A DNA stretch of 5,442 bases from the NCBI GenBank assembly GCA_959027945.1, contig CAUFRO010000066.1:1-5442 (forward strand), given 5' to 3'. This document shows positions 5,349 through 5,442 of the stretch, piece by piece (position 1 is the first letter of the stretch; each line of letters starts with the position of its first letter). Made by a program: the position numbers and the translations under genes. This DNA is from an uncultured Collinsella sp. GTDB lineage: Bacteria; Actinomycetota; Coriobacteriia; Coriobacteriales; Coriobacteriaceae. The notes under the pieces were generated by a model, which did no database searches, was not told the DNA's origin, and was given only the letters and a program-made list of their open reading frames with translations.

Positions 5349-5379
5349 AAAAAAGCCCGGCTACCGTAGTAGCCGGGCT
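5349..5379 (-). terminator. Rho-independent terminator of the right-hand tRNA-Gly
   Basis: A perfect 11-bp stem, AGCCCGGCTAC with GTAGCCGGGCT, closes a TACG loop on the minus strand and is followed by six T (5349-5354). The stem begins 8 nt after the tRNA CCA end. Confidence 0.93.
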
Positions 5380-5387
5380 GTTGCGTT

Positions 5388-5442
5388 TGGAGCGGACAAC
5401 GGGGCTCGAACCCGCGACCCCAACCTTGGCAAGGTTGTGCTC
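5388..5442 (-). tRNA. tRNA-Gly, anticodon GCC (partial, 5' end beyond the window)
   Basis: The 3' 55 nt of a tRNA-Gly are present: TCCA end, 3' acceptor strand, T arm, variable loop and anticodon arm with GCC at 5428-5430. They are identical to the same part of the tRNA at 2915-2990. The missing 21 nt (5' acceptor strand and most of the D arm) lie past the right edge. Its terminator follows at 5349-5379, so no further gene is cotranscribed downstream. Confidence 0.95.

Noticed and set aside
4865..5350. N-terminal extension of the alpha-glucosidase by 162 codons
   Set aside because: The extension translates the hairpin DNA, a terminator and the tRNA remnant, and lies upstream of a good ribosome-binding site at 4873-4880. 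The GH13 fold begins normally after 4864.
5201..5405. A mobile-element att site pair made of the 18-bp tRNA-Gly 3' end and the intact tRNA
   Set aside because: The copies are only 187 bp apart with no integrase or cargo between them. A deletion, or insertion of a small repeat in a tRNA array, fits better than integration of an island.

Overview
The window looks like chromosomal DNA from a GC-rich anaerobic Gram-positive bacterium. A Collinsella-like Coriobacteriia is my best guess. It rests on an oxygen-sensitive class III ribonucleotide reductase under NrdR boxes, an actinobacterial-style GH13 alpha-glucosidase, tRNA genes that encode their own CCA ends, and high GC. No similarity search was possible, so the taxon is inference. 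Every gene I can support lies on the minus strand, so reading order runs from high to low coordinates.

Right end (about 4865-5442): the 3' 55 nt of a tRNA-Gly(GCC) gene, cut by the window edge, is followed by its terminator. Then comes about 300 bp of structured intergenic DNA: a chain of short GC-rich hairpins, a 24-nt tRNA-Gly remnant reduced to an acceptor minihelix with its own terminator, and a roughly 104-nt imperfect hairpin. This is the least ordinary part of the window.

Middle (3131-4864): a complete cytoplasmic GH13 alpha-glucosidase (577 aa). It probably hydrolyses short alpha-glucosides to glucose. No transporter or regulator gene accompanies it here.

Then (2792-3031): a compact tRNA operon, promoter - tRNA-Gly(GCC) - tRNA-Val(GAC) - strong terminator. 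Its tRNA-Gly is identical to the partial copy at the right end over all 55 shared bases, so the glucosidase gene lies between two same-orientation tRNA-Gly genes.

Left (3-2497): nrdD, encoding the anaerobic ribonucleoside-triphosphate reductase. Its promoter sits about 220 bp upstream of the start codon. It carries a near-perfect NrdR box against the -35 element and a weaker one over the -10, spaced 32 bp apart, indicating control by the repressor NrdR. The activase gene nrdG would be expected just past the left edge. The 295-bp gap between the tRNA terminator and the nrdD promoter holds no convincing gene, only a possible branched RNA fold.

The content is mostly housekeeping. I see no phage, CRISPR, toxin-antitoxin or defence system. 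The most notable signals are the tRNA minihelix remnant with its hairpin chain and the NrdR-box promoter.
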